Positions 17,440 through 28,777 of a DNA stretch of 64,000 nucleotides are shown here, one piece after another. Origin of the DNA: Tsukamurella spumae. Lineage in GTDB: Bacteria; Actinomycetota; Actinomycetes; Mycobacteriales; Mycobacteriaceae. Position 1 is the first letter of the stretch. Every line of letters starts with the position of its first letter. The notes under the pieces are model-generated. The model did no database searches. It worked only from the letters and a program-made list of their open reading frames with translations, and was not told the DNA's origin. The translations under genes and the position numbers were made by a program. Location: the NCBI RefSeq assembly GCF_012396015.1, contig NZ_JAAXOQ010000019.1, positions 1 to 64,000 on the forward strand. The letters are read 5' to 3'.

Positions 17440-18600
17440 TCAGCGCGTCGGGCGGGTCAGGTAGGCGATCACCTGGCGCCCGATCCTGGTGATCACCACC
17501 GTCATCGGCTGCGATCCCTCCAGCTTCAGCTTCTTCCGCAGCACGTCCGGGTCCACGCCTGCTCCGCGGGTGAGGATCTCCACCGACCCCACGTCACGAC
17601 GGCGCAGCTCCGCCCGCAGTGACTTCTCCGAGAACTTCGCGACATCGAGGATCTCGAAGCCGCGCTCCCCCGCCGGCACGGCGTCGCCCGTCAGATAGGC
17701 GATGTGCGGGTCCAGCTGCCAGAGCCCGTGCCGCGCGGCGTAGTGCCGGACCAACCCGGCGCGGATGACGGCACCGTCGGGCTCGACCAGGTACTTCCCC
17801 GCGGGTTCGGCGTCCACGTCGTGCGCGTCGGAGGAGAACACCTCGTAGCCGCCCCCGCCGGCGCGGAGCACCGTCGCCCTGGTCAGCCCGGGGACGGCGA
17901 CGGGGCCGGACCAGAGGCAGGCTTCGCGGACACCGCCGTCGAGCGAGACGATCTCGACCTCGCCCTGGAACGGATCCGTGGCCGCCGAACGCAGGCCGTG
18001 GTAGTCGATGCCCGGCGCGGTCTTCACCGCCAGGGACCGCCCGGCGTAGGCCTCGCGCAGGGCCGACAGCGCGGGCGAGCACTGTTCCGGGTCGACGATG
18101 CGCCGCCCGCCGGACCGGCGCGCCGGGTCGGCGATGACGACATCGGCCGTCGAGGTCGGGGTCAGCGCGTCGGCGACGTAGACCAGCGCGCGCGGCACGT
18201 TGTGCGCGGCCATCCGCGCTCGCAGCGGGTCCAGATCACTGCCGACCACCCGCGGGCAGACCTGTACCAGGGCACGCAGTTCCGCGCCGATCGAGCAGGT
18301 CACGTCGTGCACCGACAGCCACGCCAGGCGGCGGGCGCGGTGCTCCGCGACCGCCGACGGGGTGGCCTGCTGCACCGCCTCGTCGGTGAGCAGCCAGCCG
18401 TCGACATCGCCGAGCTTCGCCGCCGCGCGGCGGCGGGCCCGCACCTGCTCGATGACCGCCGGGGCGTGCGCCCCCGCGAGGCCGCGCACCGTCGCCACGT
18501 CCGACAGCAGGGAGCCCTCCGTCAGGGCCAGACGGTCCGCCGCGGCCACCGCCACGGCACCGTCGGCCGTGCGGAGATAGGCGAGATCGACCCCGTCCAA
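17440..18600 (-). CDS. THUMP-like class I SAM-dependent methyltransferase (Rv3037c-like)
   Basis: About 386 aa from a TTG at 18600; no better start exists below the upstream stop at 18617, and the start is uncertain. A SAM-binding core is visible: HDVTCSIGAELRALV, VVGSDLDPLRARMAAHN and VVIADPARRSGG (an NPP-like DPAR motif). A C-terminal THUMP-like domain has DPHIAYLTGD and EILTRGAGVDPDVLRKKLKL. Rv3037c was proposed as the glucose 3-O-methyltransferase of MGLP synthesis; its presence beyond an 8.7-kb insertion keeps it in the same neighbourhood as the other MGLP genes. Confidence 0.85.
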   Translation of the reverse strand: MDGVDLAYLRTADGAVAVAAADRLALTEGSLLSDVATVRGLAGAHAPAVIEQVRARRRAAAKLGDVDGWLLTDEAVQQATPSAVAEHRARRLAWLSVHDVTCSIGAELRALVQVCPRVVGSDLDPLRARMAAHNVPRALVYVADALTPTSTADVVIADPARRSGGRRIVDPEQCSPALSALREAYAGRSLAVKTAPGIDYHGLRSAATDPFQGEVEIVSLDGGVREACLWSGPVAVPGLTRATVLRAGGGGYEVFSSDAHDVDAEPAGKYLVEPDGAVIRAGLVRHYAARHGLWQLDPHIAYLTGDAVPAGERGFEILDVAKFSEKSLRAELRRRDVGSVEILTRGAGVDPDVLRKKLKLEGSQPMTVVITRIGRQVIAYLTRPTR

Positions 18601-18616
18601 ACCCTGCGCGCCCGGA

Positions 18617-19579
18617 CTACTCGGGCTTGGTGCCCGTGATGGCCAAGTTGTAGAAGAACTTGCGCGGCACCACGCGGCGCAGCACGTTCTCGTCGAGCGC
18701 GGACAGCTTCTTCCAGCCGCCGAACGCGAACCCGGCCCAACCGAAGCCGAGCTTCTCCGGCGGAACCGCGGCCTCGAAGGTGCGCACCGGCCACCCGAGG
18801 AAGGCGGCGGTGAACTCGTCGGTGGTGGCCTTGACCTCGACGGCACCGGCGCGGGCCGCCATGGCCTCCATCTCGTCCGGGTCGAAGGTGTGGATGTCGA
18901 CCACGGCCTCGAGCGCCGCGGCCCGCGAGGACTCGTCGAGCTCGGCCTGCGGGCGGCGCCAGTCCGCGAGGAAGGGCAGCTTCGTCGCGTTGGTGGTGAT
19001 GCCCCAGGTGATGCGGCCGAGCCACCGGGCGTAGAAGTCACCGATCGTGGTGGGCTCGCCCGCGAACACGAAACGGCCGCCCGGCTTGAGCACGCGCAGC
19101 ACCTCGCGCAGCGACTGCTCCACATCGGGGATGTGGTGCAGCACCGCGTGACCCACCACGAGGTCGAAGGTGTCGTCCTCGTACGGGATGGTCTCGGCGT
19201 CCGCGACCCGGCCGTCGACGGTGTGCCCGAGGGCCTCGCCGTTGCGGAGCGCCACCTTCACCATGCCGGGCGAGAGGTCCGTGACCGAGCCCGTCTCGGC
19301 GATGCCCGCCGAGAGGAGGTTGAGCAGGAAGAAGCCGGTGCCGCAGCCCAGCTCCAGGGCCCGGCCGTAGGGCTTCTCGTTGTCCCCGCCGGTGGCGCCC
19401 TCGAAACGGTCCCGGGCGTAGTCGATGCACCGCTCGTCGAAGCTGATGTGCCACTTCTCGTCGTACGTCTCGGCTTCCCAGTCGTGGTAGAGCACCTGGG
19501 CGAGCTTCGTATCGGAGAACGCGGCCGCAACCTCGTCCGCGGTGGCGTGCGGGTTGGGGGCCGGCTGCTGGTCGGTCAT
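18617..19579 (-). CDS. Class I SAM-dependent methyltransferase (Rv3038c-like)
   Basis: 320 aa. Motif I ALELGCGTGFFLLNLLSAG near residue 74, motif II VTDLSPGMVKVALRNGE and the post-motif DLVVGHAVLHHIPDVEQSLREVLRVLKPGGRFVFAGE place it with UbiE/COQ5-like small-molecule methyltransferases. Substrate unknown. It is followed 16 bp later by the Rv3037c-like gene, probably co-transcribed. Mycobacterial synteny is preserved. Confidence 0.88.
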   Translation of the reverse strand: MTDQQPAPNPHATADEVAAAFSDTKLAQVLYHDWEAETYDEKWHISFDERCIDYARDRFEGATGGDNEKPYGRALELGCGTGFFLLNLLSAGIAETGSVTDLSPGMVKVALRNGEALGHTVDGRVADAETIPYEDDTFDLVVGHAVLHHIPDVEQSLREVLRVLKPGGRFVFAGEPTTIGDFYARWLGRITWGITTNATKLPFLADWRRPQAELDESSRAAALEAVVDIHTFDPDEMEAMAARAGAVEVKATTDEFTAAFLGWPVRTFEAAVPPEKLGFGWAGFAFGGWKKLSALDENVLRRVVPRKFFYNLAITGTKPE

Positions 19580-19681
19580 GGAGGCCTTTCGAGAAGATTG
19601 TTCCCGCCAGGTTACCGCCCGGTCAGTTCACCGCCAACACGCGTGATGAGAACGTGTTCCACCGCCGCCGCGGGCGCGGAG

Positions 19682-20470
19682 CTACTTGCCGACGAACTTC
19701 GCCTTGCCCGGACCGTTCTCGACGAACGAGGTCATGCCGATGGTCCGGTCCTCGGTGGCGAACAGGCCCGCGAACAGGTGCCGCTCGATGGCCAGGCCGG
19801 TGTTCAGATCGGTGTCCAGCCCCTGGTCGATGGCCTGCTTCGCGGCCCGCAGCGCCTGCGTGGCGGCGCCCGAGAACTGCTTCGCCCAGGTCAGCGCGGC
19901 GTTGTAGACCTCGTCCGGCGCGACGACCTCGTCGACGAGACCGATCTGCAGGGCCTCGTCGGCTCCGACGAACCGGCCGGTGAAGACCATGTCCTTGGCC
20001 TTCGCCGGACCCACCAGGCGGGCGAGGCGCTGCGTGCCGCCGCCACCGGGGATCACGCCGAGCAGGAGCTCCGGTACGCCCACCTTGGCGTTGTCGCCGA
20101 CGATGCGCCGGTCGGCGCCCAGCGCCACCTCGAGGCCGCCGCCGAGCGCGTAGCCGGTGATGGCCGCGACGGTCGGCTTGGTGATCGATGCGATCGCCGA
20201 CAGGCCGCTCTGCAGGAGCGCGATGGCCTCGCTCATGTCCGTGTAGCCCATCGCCTGCATCTCCTTGATGTCCGCGCCGGCGGCGAACACCTTCGGGCCG
20301 CCGTAGACGACGACGGCCTTGATGTCGTCACGGCGGTTCACCTCGGCGGCGAGCGCCAGGAGCTCGGTCTGGACCTGCGAGTTGATCGCGTTCATCGGCG
20401 GCCGGTTCAGGCGGATGGTGCCGATGCCGGGGTGCTCGTCGGAGGTCTCCAGGGTCACGAATTCAGTCAT
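19682..20470 (-). CDS. echA17: Enoyl-CoA hydratase/isomerase (EchA17-like)
   Basis: 262 aa crotonase-fold enzyme. The oxyanion-hole segments FAAGADIKEMQAMGYTDMSE and AAITGYALGGGLEVALGADRRI are intact, as is the catalytic-Glu region LLLGVIPGGGGTQRLARLVG. It should hydrate trans-2-enoyl-CoA in fatty-acid beta-oxidation, fitting the ETF genes in the same window. The palindrome TGGACGTCCA at 20506-20515, 36 bp upstream of the start, may be an operator. Confidence 0.9.
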   Translation of the reverse strand: MTEFVTLETSDEHPGIGTIRLNRPPMNAINSQVQTELLALAAEVNRRDDIKAVVVYGGPKVFAAGADIKEMQAMGYTDMSEAIALLQSGLSAIASITKPTVAAITGYALGGGLEVALGADRRIVGDNAKVGVPELLLGVIPGGGGTQRLARLVGPAKAKDMVFTGRFVGADEALQIGLVDEVVAPDEVYNAALTWAKQFSGAATQALRAAKQAIDQGLDTDLNTGLAIERHLFAGLFATEDRTIGMTSFVENGPGKAKFVGK

Positions 20471-20541
20471 GACCCAAGAGGTTACCGGGTGCCCGAATAT
20501 TTAGTTGGACGTCCACGTAAATCCTGGGCGGGTGCCGGCCG

Positions 20542-21225
20542 TCAGTAGATCGTGGCGCCGGCCGCGTACTGCTCGTACCCCGGAAACCGACGGTCCTCGC
20601 GCCGCATACCGTCGACGATCGCGACGGGCGTCAGATCCGCGGCCTCCGCGGCCCAGCCCAACACGTCCTCGACGGTCTCGAAGGGCAGCAGCTGGTGCAG
20701 CTGCGAGTACGTGGGCGCCATCAGCTTGTTGCGGCCGGCGAGCCACGCGTCGATCACCGCCTGCGGACCGAGCCACCCCGCCGACACCGCCTCGGTGGTC
20801 ACGCACCGCGCGTCCTGCCCGGCGGGCAGCGCCGCGAGGTAGAACATCGTGTCGTAGCGCCGCGGGCGACCGGGCGGGGTGACCCACCGCGACAGCGGCA
20901 CCAGCGCGTCCGGATCGACGCGGACACCGCACTCCTCGTGCGTCTCCCGCGCCGCGGTCACCCTCAGGTCCCCGTCGTCCGAGGGCTCGATGCCGCCGCC
21001 CGGGAACACCGTCACGTCGGGCGCGAACTCCATCCCGCTCGCGCGGGTCTGCACGAAGACCTCCAGGCCCGACGGTGCCGTCCGCAGCAGCAGGACCGTT
21101 GCCGCGGGCCGGATCGGGACGTCCGCGAGAGAGCGGGGGTGATGGGCACCTTCACCGCGGCTACCCGCCGACGGTCCCGCGCCGCCCTGGTGTCCCTGCG
21201 GAGGCAGAGCGCCCTGCCCGCTCAT
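20542..21225 (-). CDS. NUDIX hydrolase (Rv3040c-like)
   Basis: 227 aa from the ATG at 21225, supported by GGAGG 8 bp upstream and by a 4-bp ATGA overlap with the ABC ATPase stop. The Nudix box is FPGGGIEPSDDGDLRVTAARETHEECGV, containing REThEEcGV with a slightly long Gly-to-Glu insert. The N-terminal 35 residues are Gly/Gln-rich and probably disordered. Substrate unknown. Translationally coupled to the ABC ATPase. Confidence 0.88.
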   Translation of the reverse strand: MSGQGALPPQGHQGGAGPSAGSRGEGAHHPRSLADVPIRPAATVLLLRTAPSGLEVFVQTRASGMEFAPDVTVFPGGGIEPSDDGDLRVTAARETHEECGVRVDPDALVPLSRWVTPPGRPRRYDTMFYLAALPAGQDARCVTTEAVSAGWLGPQAVIDAWLAGRNKLMAPTYSQLHQLLPFETVEDVLGWAAEAADLTPVAIVDGMRREDRRFPGYEQYAAGATIY

Positions 21226-22100
21226 GCCTGCAACCTCCGCCGGCCGGGACGCGACGCTCGGCGCGCGAAGTAGCGGCCGTCCACCTCGTCGAGCAGGATC
21301 CGCTGGCTGAAGGTCTCCGACAGGACCTCGGCCGTGAGCACGTCGCCGATGAGTCCCTGCGCGACGACGCCGCCCTCCTTGAGCAGCAGCGCGTGCGTGA
21401 ACCCCGGCGGGATCTCCTCGACGTGGTGCGTCACGAGCACCGTGGCGGGCGCATCGGGATCCCGTGCGAGCGTGTCGAGCCGGGCGACCAGTTCCTCGCG
21501 GCCACCGAGGTCCAGGCCGGCGGCCGGCTCGTCGAGCAGCATGAGCTCCGGATCGGTCATGAGGGCCCGGGAGATCAGCACGCGCTTGCGCTCGCCCTCG
21601 GAGAGCGTGCCGAAGCGGCGGTTCGCGAGGTGCTCGGCACCCATCGACTCGAGCACGTCGACCGCGCGGCTGATGTCCACGGCGTCGTACCGCTCGCGCC
21701 ACCGGCCGAGCACCGCGTAGCCGGCCGAGACCACCACGTCGGTCACCAGCTCGTCGTCGGGCACGCGTGCCGCGAGCGCCGCCGTGCTGACGCCGATCCG
21801 GGCCGTGAGGTCCTGCACCACGGTCTTTCCCAGCACCTCCCCGAGGATGTGGGCCGTGCCCTCGGTCGGGAAGACCTGAGCGGACGCGAGGCGCATCAGA
21901 GAGGTCTTGCCGGCGCCGTTGGGGCCGATCACGACCCAGCGCTCGTCGAGCTCCACGCGCCAATCGATCGGGCCGACGAGAGTGCGCCCGTCGCGCCGCA
22001 GGCTCACGCCGCGGAAGTCGACGAGCAGGTCCTGGTCGGGTTCGTCGGCCTCGGTGGGCGTGACGGCGGGGGCGGGGGGAACAGCGGCGGGATCGGACAC
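21222..22100 (-). CDS. ABC-type ATP-binding protein (Rv3041c-like)
   Basis: 292 aa from the GTG at 22100 (AGGA 7 bp upstream); the longer open frame overlaps the glgX promoter and is unlikely. Complete nucleotide-binding domain: Walker A GPNGAGKTSL, signature LSEGERKRV, Walker B LMLLDEPAAGLD and switch His in VTHHVEEIP. No permease gene is adjacent, so it may act with proteins elsewhere or as a soluble ATPase. Operon with the NUDIX gene; conserved in mycobacteria. Confidence 0.88.
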   Translation of the reverse strand: MSDPAAVPPAPAVTPTEADEPDQDLLVDFRGVSLRRDGRTLVGPIDWRVELDERWVVIGPNGAGKTSLMRLASAQVFPTEGTAHILGEVLGKTVVQDLTARIGVSTAALAARVPDDELVTDVVVSAGYAVLGRWRERYDAVDISRAVDVLESMGAEHLANRRFGTLSEGERKRVLISRALMTDPELMLLDEPAAGLDLGGREELVARLDTLARDPDAPATVLVTHHVEEIPPGFTHALLLKEGGVVAQGLIGDVLTAEVLSETFSQRILLDEVDGRYFARRASRPGRRRLQA

Positions 22101-22149
22101 ATCACCATCCTGCCGCACGGGGTCGGTCGCGGTTGGCAGGATGGTCCCC

Positions 22150-24300
22150 GTGTCCACAGACCACCGCTCCCCGTCCCCCGGTGCCGCGACCCCACTCGGC
22201 GCCCTCCCGCTGCCCGGCGGCGTGAACTTCGCCGTCCACGCGCCCCGCGCCACCGACGTGTGGGTGTGCATCGTCGACGTCGACGAAACGGGGACCCGGC
22301 ACGAGCAACGCCTACGGCTGCCCGCCCAGACCGCCGGCGTGCACCACGGCTTCGTCGCGGGGATCGAGGAGGGCACGCGGTACTGCCTGCGCGCCGCGGG
22401 CCCCTGGGAGCCGGAGAGCGGACTGCGGTTCAACGAGAACAAGGCCCTCCTCGACCCGTACGCCCGCAGGATCGACGGGGCGCTCGGCGATGGAGCCGCC
22501 CTGCTGCCCTACGGGGAGGACGGCGGACCGTCGGACATCGATTCGCTCGCCGAGATCCCGCTCTCCGTCGTCACCGGGGCGCCCCCGGCGCCCGCACCCG
22601 GCCCGGGCGTGGCGTGGGACCGGACCGTGATCTGCGAGGTGCACGTGGGCTCGTACACCGCGCGGCACCCCGGCGTGCCCGAGGAACTGCGCGGCACGTA
22701 CCTCGGCCTGGCCCAACCCGCGGTGCTCGACCATCTGCGCCGGATCGGCGTCACGGCGGTGGAGCTGCTGCCGGTGCAGGCGTGCCTCACGGAGCCGGGC
22801 GTGCGCTCGCGGGGCATGCGCAACCACTGGGGCTACTCGACGGGGGCCTACTTCGCCCCGGATCCCCGGTACGCGGCGAGCCCGGGCCAGGAGGTCGAGG
22901 AGTTCACTGCGATGGTGTCCGCGCTGCACGCGGCCGGCCTCGAGGTGCTCATGGACGTGGTCTACAACCACACCGCGGAGGAGTCCGTCGCCGGACCGTC
23001 GCTGGCCTGGCGCGGCCTCGACGCCCCGGGTTACTACCTCCTGGAGAACGGCGACGACCTGGACTACACCGGGTGCGGGAACACCGTCGACTGCGCCTCC
23101 CCCGCGGCGCTGCGGATGGTGCTCGACAGTCTGCGCCTGTTCGCGGGCGAGTACGGCGTCGACGGATTCCGCTTCGACCTGGCGAGCGTGCTCGGCCGCG
23201 GACGCACCGCCACCGGACCGCAGGGCCCCGTGATCCCGTTCGACCGCCGCGCACCCCTGCTGTCGGCCATCGCCGCGGACCCGCTGCTGGCCTCCCGCAA
23301 GCTCATCGCCGAGCCCTGGGACGCCACCGGCGAGGGGTATCAGGTCGGCGGGTTCCCGCCGGTGTGGGCGGAGTGGAACGATCGCTACCGCGACACCGTG
23401 CGGTCCTTCTTCGCGGGCGGCAGCACGGTGGGCGACCTCGCCTCCCGCGTGTCCGGCAGCCAGGACCTGTTCGGGGCGCAGGGCCGCACGCCCTTCTCGT
23501 CGATCAACTTCGTCACGGCCCACGACGGCTTCACCGCCCGCGACCTGGTGAGCTACGAGCGCAAGCACAACGAGGCCAACGGCGAGAAGAACCGCGACGG
23601 CACGGACAACAACCACTCCGTCAACCACGGATTCGAGGGCGGCACCACCGATCCCGCGATCCTCGCCGCCCGCGCGGCCCACGTGCGGGCCCTGCTGGCC
23701 ACGCTGCTGCTGTCGACCGGCACGCCGATGCTCCTCGGCGGCGACGAGCTGGGGCACACGCAGTACGGCAACAACAACGCCTACTGCGTGCCGCTCGACA
23801 CCCCGGCGGCCGATGCCTTCGCCGTGGACTGGGACGCGGCCGACGCCGACCTCACCGCGTTCGTCGCGCGCGTCGCGATGGTGCGCCGGGCGGCCCCGGT
23901 GCTGCGGCAGCACGAGTTCTTCGACGGCCGCGCGACGCAGGACGGAGAGTCCGACCTCGTCTGGTTCGCCGCCGACGGTGCCGAGATGCCCGGCGACGCC
24001 TGGCAGTCGCCCGAGGTGCGAACGCTGCAGGCCTGGGTGGACGGCTCCGACGTGCGCGCCCCCGGCCACGACCGCGCCGTCCCCGAGAAGGACGCGCTCA
24101 TCATCTGGCACTCCGGCGGCGACGCCGTGATCGTGCTCGGCGGGCCGGAGTCGTGCACCCATGACTGGGAGCTCATCGTCGACACCTCACGGCCGCGCGG
24201 CGAGCCCGCGGACCGCCCGGACGGGGCTCCGGCGGTGTTCGGCTCCCGCGCGGAGGTCACCGTCTCGGGGCCGACGGTGCTGGCCTTCCAGCAGGTCTGA
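22150..24300 (+). CDS. glgX: Glycogen debranching enzyme GlgX/TreX (GH13, isoamylase type)
   Basis: 716 aa from the GTG at 22150 (AGGA spacing of 8); an ATG at 22141 is possible. An N-terminal CBM48-like domain (LPLPGGVNFAVHAPRATDVWVCIVD) is followed by the GH13 barrel with nucleophile Asp in GVDGFRFDLASVLG, acid Glu in LIAEPWDATGEGYQVGGFPP and stabilizing Asp in FVTAHDGFTARDLVSYE. It cleaves alpha-1,6 branches of glycogen. Absent from this place in the recalled mycobacterial order, so it appears inserted. It converges with serB2 with only 5 bp between stops. Confidence 0.92.
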   Translation: MSTDHRSPSPGAATPLGALPLPGGVNFAVHAPRATDVWVCIVDVDETGTRHEQRLRLPAQTAGVHHGFVAGIEEGTRYCLRAAGPWEPESGLRFNENKALLDPYARRIDGALGDGAALLPYGEDGGPSDIDSLAEIPLSVVTGAPPAPAPGPGVAWDRTVICEVHVGSYTARHPGVPEELRGTYLGLAQPAVLDHLRRIGVTAVELLPVQACLTEPGVRSRGMRNHWGYSTGAYFAPDPRYAASPGQEVEEFTAMVSALHAAGLEVLMDVVYNHTAEESVAGPSLAWRGLDAPGYYLLENGDDLDYTGCGNTVDCASPAALRMVLDSLRLFAGEYGVDGFRFDLASVLGRGRTATGPQGPVIPFDRRAPLLSAIAADPLLASRKLIAEPWDATGEGYQVGGFPPVWAEWNDRYRDTVRSFFAGGSTVGDLASRVSGSQDLFGAQGRTPFSSINFVTAHDGFTARDLVSYERKHNEANGEKNRDGTDNNHSVNHGFEGGTTDPAILAARAAHVRALLATLLLSTGTPMLLGGDELGHTQYGNNNAYCVPLDTPAADAFAVDWDAADADLTAFVARVAMVRRAAPVLRQHEFFDGRATQDGESDLVWFAADGAEMPGDAWQSPEVRTLQAWVDGSDVRAPGHDRAVPEKDALIIWHSGGDAVIVLGGPESCTHDWELIVDTSRPRGEPADRPDGAPAVFGSRAEVTVSGPTVLAFQQV

Positions 24301-24305
24301 CGGGC

Positions 24306-25616
<1,311 letters not shown>

Positions 25617-27320
25617 CTAGTGGCCCTTGCCGGGACCCGAGTGGGCCTCGGCGCGCATCCGCTCGACCATGTGCGGGTAGTGCAGCTCGAACGCCGGTCG
25701 CTCCGAACGGATCCGGGGCAGCTCGGTGAAGTTGTGCCGCGGCGGCGGGCAGCTGGTGGCCCACTCGAGGCTGTTGCCGAAGCCCCACGGATCGTCGACC
25801 GTGACGACCTCGCCGTAGCGGTAGCTGGTGAAGACGTTCCACACGAAGGGCAGCGTCGAGGCGCCCAGGATGAACGCGCCGACCGTCGAGATCTGGTTCA
25901 GCGTGGTGAAACCGTCCGTGTCGAGGTAGTCCGCGTAACGACGCGGCATGCCCTCGGCACCCAGCCAGTGCTGCACCAGGAAGGTCATGTGGAAGCCGAT
26001 GAAGGTGAGCCAGAAGTGCCAACGGGCGAGGCGCTCGTTCAGTAGGCGCCCGGTGGCCTTGGGGAACCAGAAGTAGATGCCCGCGAACGCCGCGAAGACG
26101 ATGGTGCCGAACAGCGTGTAGTGGAAGTGCGCGACCACGAAGTAGGTGTCGGAGACGTGGAAGTCGAGCGGCGGCGAGGCGAGGAGAACGCCGGTGAGGC
26201 CACCGAACAGGAAGGTCACGATGAAGCCGATCGAGAACAGCATCGGCGACTCGAAGGTTATGTGACCTCTCCACAAGGTGAGGACCCAGTTGAAGAACTT
26301 CACGCCCGTGGGCACCGCGATCAGGAAGGTCATGAAGCTGAAGAAGGGCAGCAGCACCGCGCCGGTGGCGTACATGTGGTGCGCCCACACCGCGACGGAC
26401 AGCGCCGCGATGGCCAGCGTGGCCAGGACGAGGCCGCTGTAGCCGAAGATCGGCTTGCGGCTGAACACCGGGAAGATCTCCGAGACGATGCCGAAGAAGG
26501 GCAGCGCGATGATGTACACCTCGGGGTGCCCGAAGAACCAGAACAGGTGCTGCCAGAGGATGACGCCACCGTTGGCCGGGTCGTAGATGTGCGCACCGAA
26601 CTGGCGGTCGACCTCGAGGCCCATGAGCGCTGCGGTCAGCAGCGGGAAGACCAGCAGGATCAGCAGCGAGGTCACCAGGATGTTCCAGGTGAAGATCGGC
26701 ATGCGGAACATCGTCATGCCGGGGGCGCGCATGCAGATCACCGTGGTGACCATGTTGACGGCGCCGAGAATGGTGCCGAGACCACCCACGCCGAGGCCCA
26801 TGATCCACAGGTCGGCGCCGGCGCCGGGCGAGTGCAGCGCGTCCGTCAGCGGGGTGTACGCGGTCCAGCCGAAGTCAGCGGCGCCGCCGGGGGTGATGAA
26901 GCCGGCGATCACCATCATCGCGCCGAACACGAACAGCCAGTAGCCGAACGCGTTGAGGCGCGGGAACGCGACATCGGGCGCGCCGATCTGCAGCGGCAGC
27001 ACGAAGTTGGCGAAGCCGATGACGATCGGGGTCGCGTACAGCAGCAGCATCACGGTGCCGTGCATGGTGAACAGCTGGTTGAACTGCTCGGTGGACAGGA
27101 ACTGCAGGCCCGGGTTCGCGAGCTCGGCTCGCATCAGCAGCGCCATCAGGCCGCCGATGAGGAAGAACGCGAAACACGTGACGATGTACATGATGCCCAG
27201 CGTCTTGTGATCGGTCGTCGTCACCAGCTTGTAGATGAACGAACCCTTGGGCCCGGTCCGCTGCGGGTACGGACGCGCGGCGGTCACCTCGACTACCGGA
27301 CGATGCGCTTGCGCGGTCAC
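25617..27320 (-). CDS. ctaD: Cytochrome c oxidase subunit I (aa3 type)
   Basis: 567 aa from the GTG at 27320, chosen for the strong AGGAGG just upstream; the frame is open another 63 bp. Twelve hydrophobic segments and the haem/copper His motifs are present: [25 protein letters not shown] (with the Tyr cross-link), WAHHMYATG and [11 protein letters not shown]. The K- and D-channel regions are intact as far as can be read. Catalytic subunit of the respiratory terminal oxidase in the cytoplasmic membrane. Divergent from the fecB-like gene. Confidence 0.95.
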   Translation of the reverse strand: MTAQAHRPVVEVTAARPYPQRTGPKGSFIYKLVTTTDHKTLGIMYIVTCFAFFLIGGLMALLMRAELANPGLQFLSTEQFNQLFTMHGTVMLLLYATPIVIGFANFVLPLQIGAPDVAFPRLNAFGYWLFVFGAMMVIAGFITPGGAADFGWTAYTPLTDALHSPGAGADLWIMGLGVGGLGTILGAVNMVTTVICMRAPGMTMFRMPIFTWNILVTSLLILLVFPLLTAALMGLEVDRQFGAHIYDPANGGVILWQHLFWFFGHPEVYIIALPFFGIVSEIFPVFSRKPIFGYSGLVLATLAIAALSVAVWAHHMYATGAVLLPFFSFMTFLIAVPTGVKFFNWVLTLWRGHITFESPMLFSIGFIVTFLFGGLTGVLLASPPLDFHVSDTYFVVAHFHYTLFGTIVFAAFAGIYFWFPKATGRLLNERLARWHFWLTFIGFHMTFLVQHWLGAEGMPRRYADYLDTDGFTTLNQISTVGAFILGASTLPFVWNVFTSYRYGEVVTVDDPWGFGNSLEWATSCPPPRHNFTELPRIRSERPAFELHYPHMVERMRAEAHSGPGKGH

Positions 27321-27565
27321 AAATCCTCCTGCCCTGTGGCCCACCGGATCCGCGGCTGTCGGAACCGGCACTGGCCTCTTCATTCAGGTCTATCGGGCGG
27401 TGTTCGCTCACGGCGGACGCCTCCCTCGTGAGGTAAGAGTAGCCCCTCTCCCCCACCCGTGTCCTGGGGGTCCTACTCTGCGTCGTACTCGCGTCGCCGA
27501 ACCGGCCGCAGGAGCCGCGACTGCTACCGTTGCGCTCGGCCGGAACGACAGTGAGGACGGTTGCC

Positions 27566-28510
27566 GTGAACAGGGTCGGTACAACCAGAGCGGGTGCCGC
27601 GATGGCGCTCGCCGTCGTCGCCGGCACCGTTCTGTCCGCGTGCGGCGGGCAGGAGCCGATCCAGCAGCCCTTCGCCTCGATCGCCACCACCACGACGCGC
27701 CTGGCCTCCGCCAACATCATCGGCCTCGATCGCAAGCCCGACCAGGCGTGCGCGGCACCCGTCGCGGGCACCGCGGCGCCCGCGAGCATCGCCGTCGCCG
27801 ACCCCGACCTCCTCGACGGGCTGTGCGCGCTCGGCCTCCAGGGCCGGGTCACGGCGGTCGGGGGCGCGGCACCGTCGTACCTGGGGCCGGTCCTCGGCCG
27901 GGTGCCCCGTCTGGCCGACGGTGTCCGGGCCGACCTGGCTGTCGGCACCGACCGGTCCGCGGACGCGAACCGGCGTGCGGGCCGGACGGTGATCGTGCCG
28001 GCACCGTCGGCGGACTGGCGCCGCAGCTTCCTGGCCCTGGCCGACGCCGTGCGCATGCCGGCCGAGGCGCGGGCGATCATCGACCGTTACCAGCGCGATG
28101 CGGCCGACGCGTCGACGAAGATCGACGCCGTGCACAACACGGTCTCCCTGGTGCGCTTCACGGCGGACGGCAGGTCCCTGGCCGAGGGCACCGCGCCGCT
28201 GGCCGCACAGGTCCTCGCCGACCTGAAGGTTGTCCGCCCGGAGCCGCAGCGCAAACCGGAGCCGGTCGAGATGTCCGCGGGCGACTACTCCGCAGCGGAG
28301 GGCGACCTGGTGTACGTCGGCTACGAGGGCGACAAGGGTCGCGATCACGGCATGGCGGTGATGACCTCGGACGCGTGGAAGAAGCTGCGCGTGGTGACCG
28401 CGAAGCGGCAGCTCCTGGTCGAGGACTCCTCGTGGTTCTCCGCGGGCGGCCCCGTCGCCGCCGGGATCGTGCTGCACGACGTGAGCAACACGATCAAGGC
28501 CTCGTCCTAG
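27566..28510 (+). CDS. fecB: FecB-like periplasmic-binding lipoprotein (Rv3044-like)
   Basis: 314 aa from the GTG at 27566 with GAGGA 8 bp upstream. Signal peptide with lipobox LSAC (lipidated Cys near residue 25) and a substrate-binding-protein fold (SIAVADPDLLDGLCALGLQGRVTAVGG, FLALADAVRMPAEARAIIDRY). In mycobacteria FecB binds haem or iron-siderophore complexes; no permease is adjacent here. Slightly shorter than Rv3044. Expected outside the cell membrane. Confidence 0.82.
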   Translation: MNRVGTTRAGAAMALAVVAGTVLSACGGQEPIQQPFASIATTTTRLASANIIGLDRKPDQACAAPVAGTAAPASIAVADPDLLDGLCALGLQGRVTAVGGAAPSYLGPVLGRVPRLADGVRADLAVGTDRSADANRRAGRTVIVPAPSADWRRSFLALADAVRMPAEARAIIDRYQRDAADASTKIDAVHNTVSLVRFTADGRSLAEGTAPLAAQVLADLKVVRPEPQRKPEPVEMSAGDYSAAEGDLVYVGYEGDKGRDHGMAVMTSDAWKKLRVVTAKRQLLVEDSSWFSAGGPVAAGIVLHDVSNTIKASS

Positions 28511-28700
28511 CTCCTCGCACCCCCTTCAGCACACCCCTCTCCCCGTGACGCGCCTCACATCCGCCGGGTAAAACCGCTGGCCCGAAGCTCGGTGTACAAG
28601 TGTTCACGGATTCCTGCCCGAAGACCCTTCATTCATGCTTGTCGGAAGTGATAGCCTGAAGGCGATTCAATCTCATGCGCGGCCCCTACCAGCAGAGATG

Positions 28701-28720
28701 CCTGTGGGATTTCCCACAGG
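28701..28720. promoter_or_regulatory. 20-bp perfect palindrome upstream of the diiron oxygenase
   Basis: CCTGTGGGATTTCCCACAGG has 9-bp perfect arms with a TT centre. It ends 57 bp before the oxygenase ATG at 28778. It could be an operator or a leader-RNA hairpin. No copy was noticed elsewhere in the window. Confidence 0.5.
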
Positions 28721-28777
28721 ATGCTGAGAACGATCCACGGTACGAGTCGCAACGAGGATGCCAGGAAAGGATCCATC

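Noticed and set aside
21075-24164. 1029-aa open frame on the plus strand
   Set aside because: Arg/Pro-rich shadow running across the ABC ATPase and glgX genes in a wrong frame.
27436-27479. Symmetric TACTCT elements between ctaD and the fecB-like gene as divergent -10 boxes
   Set aside because: Inverted AGAGTAG/CTACTCT arms exist, but no -35-like sequence lies at the right distance for either direction.
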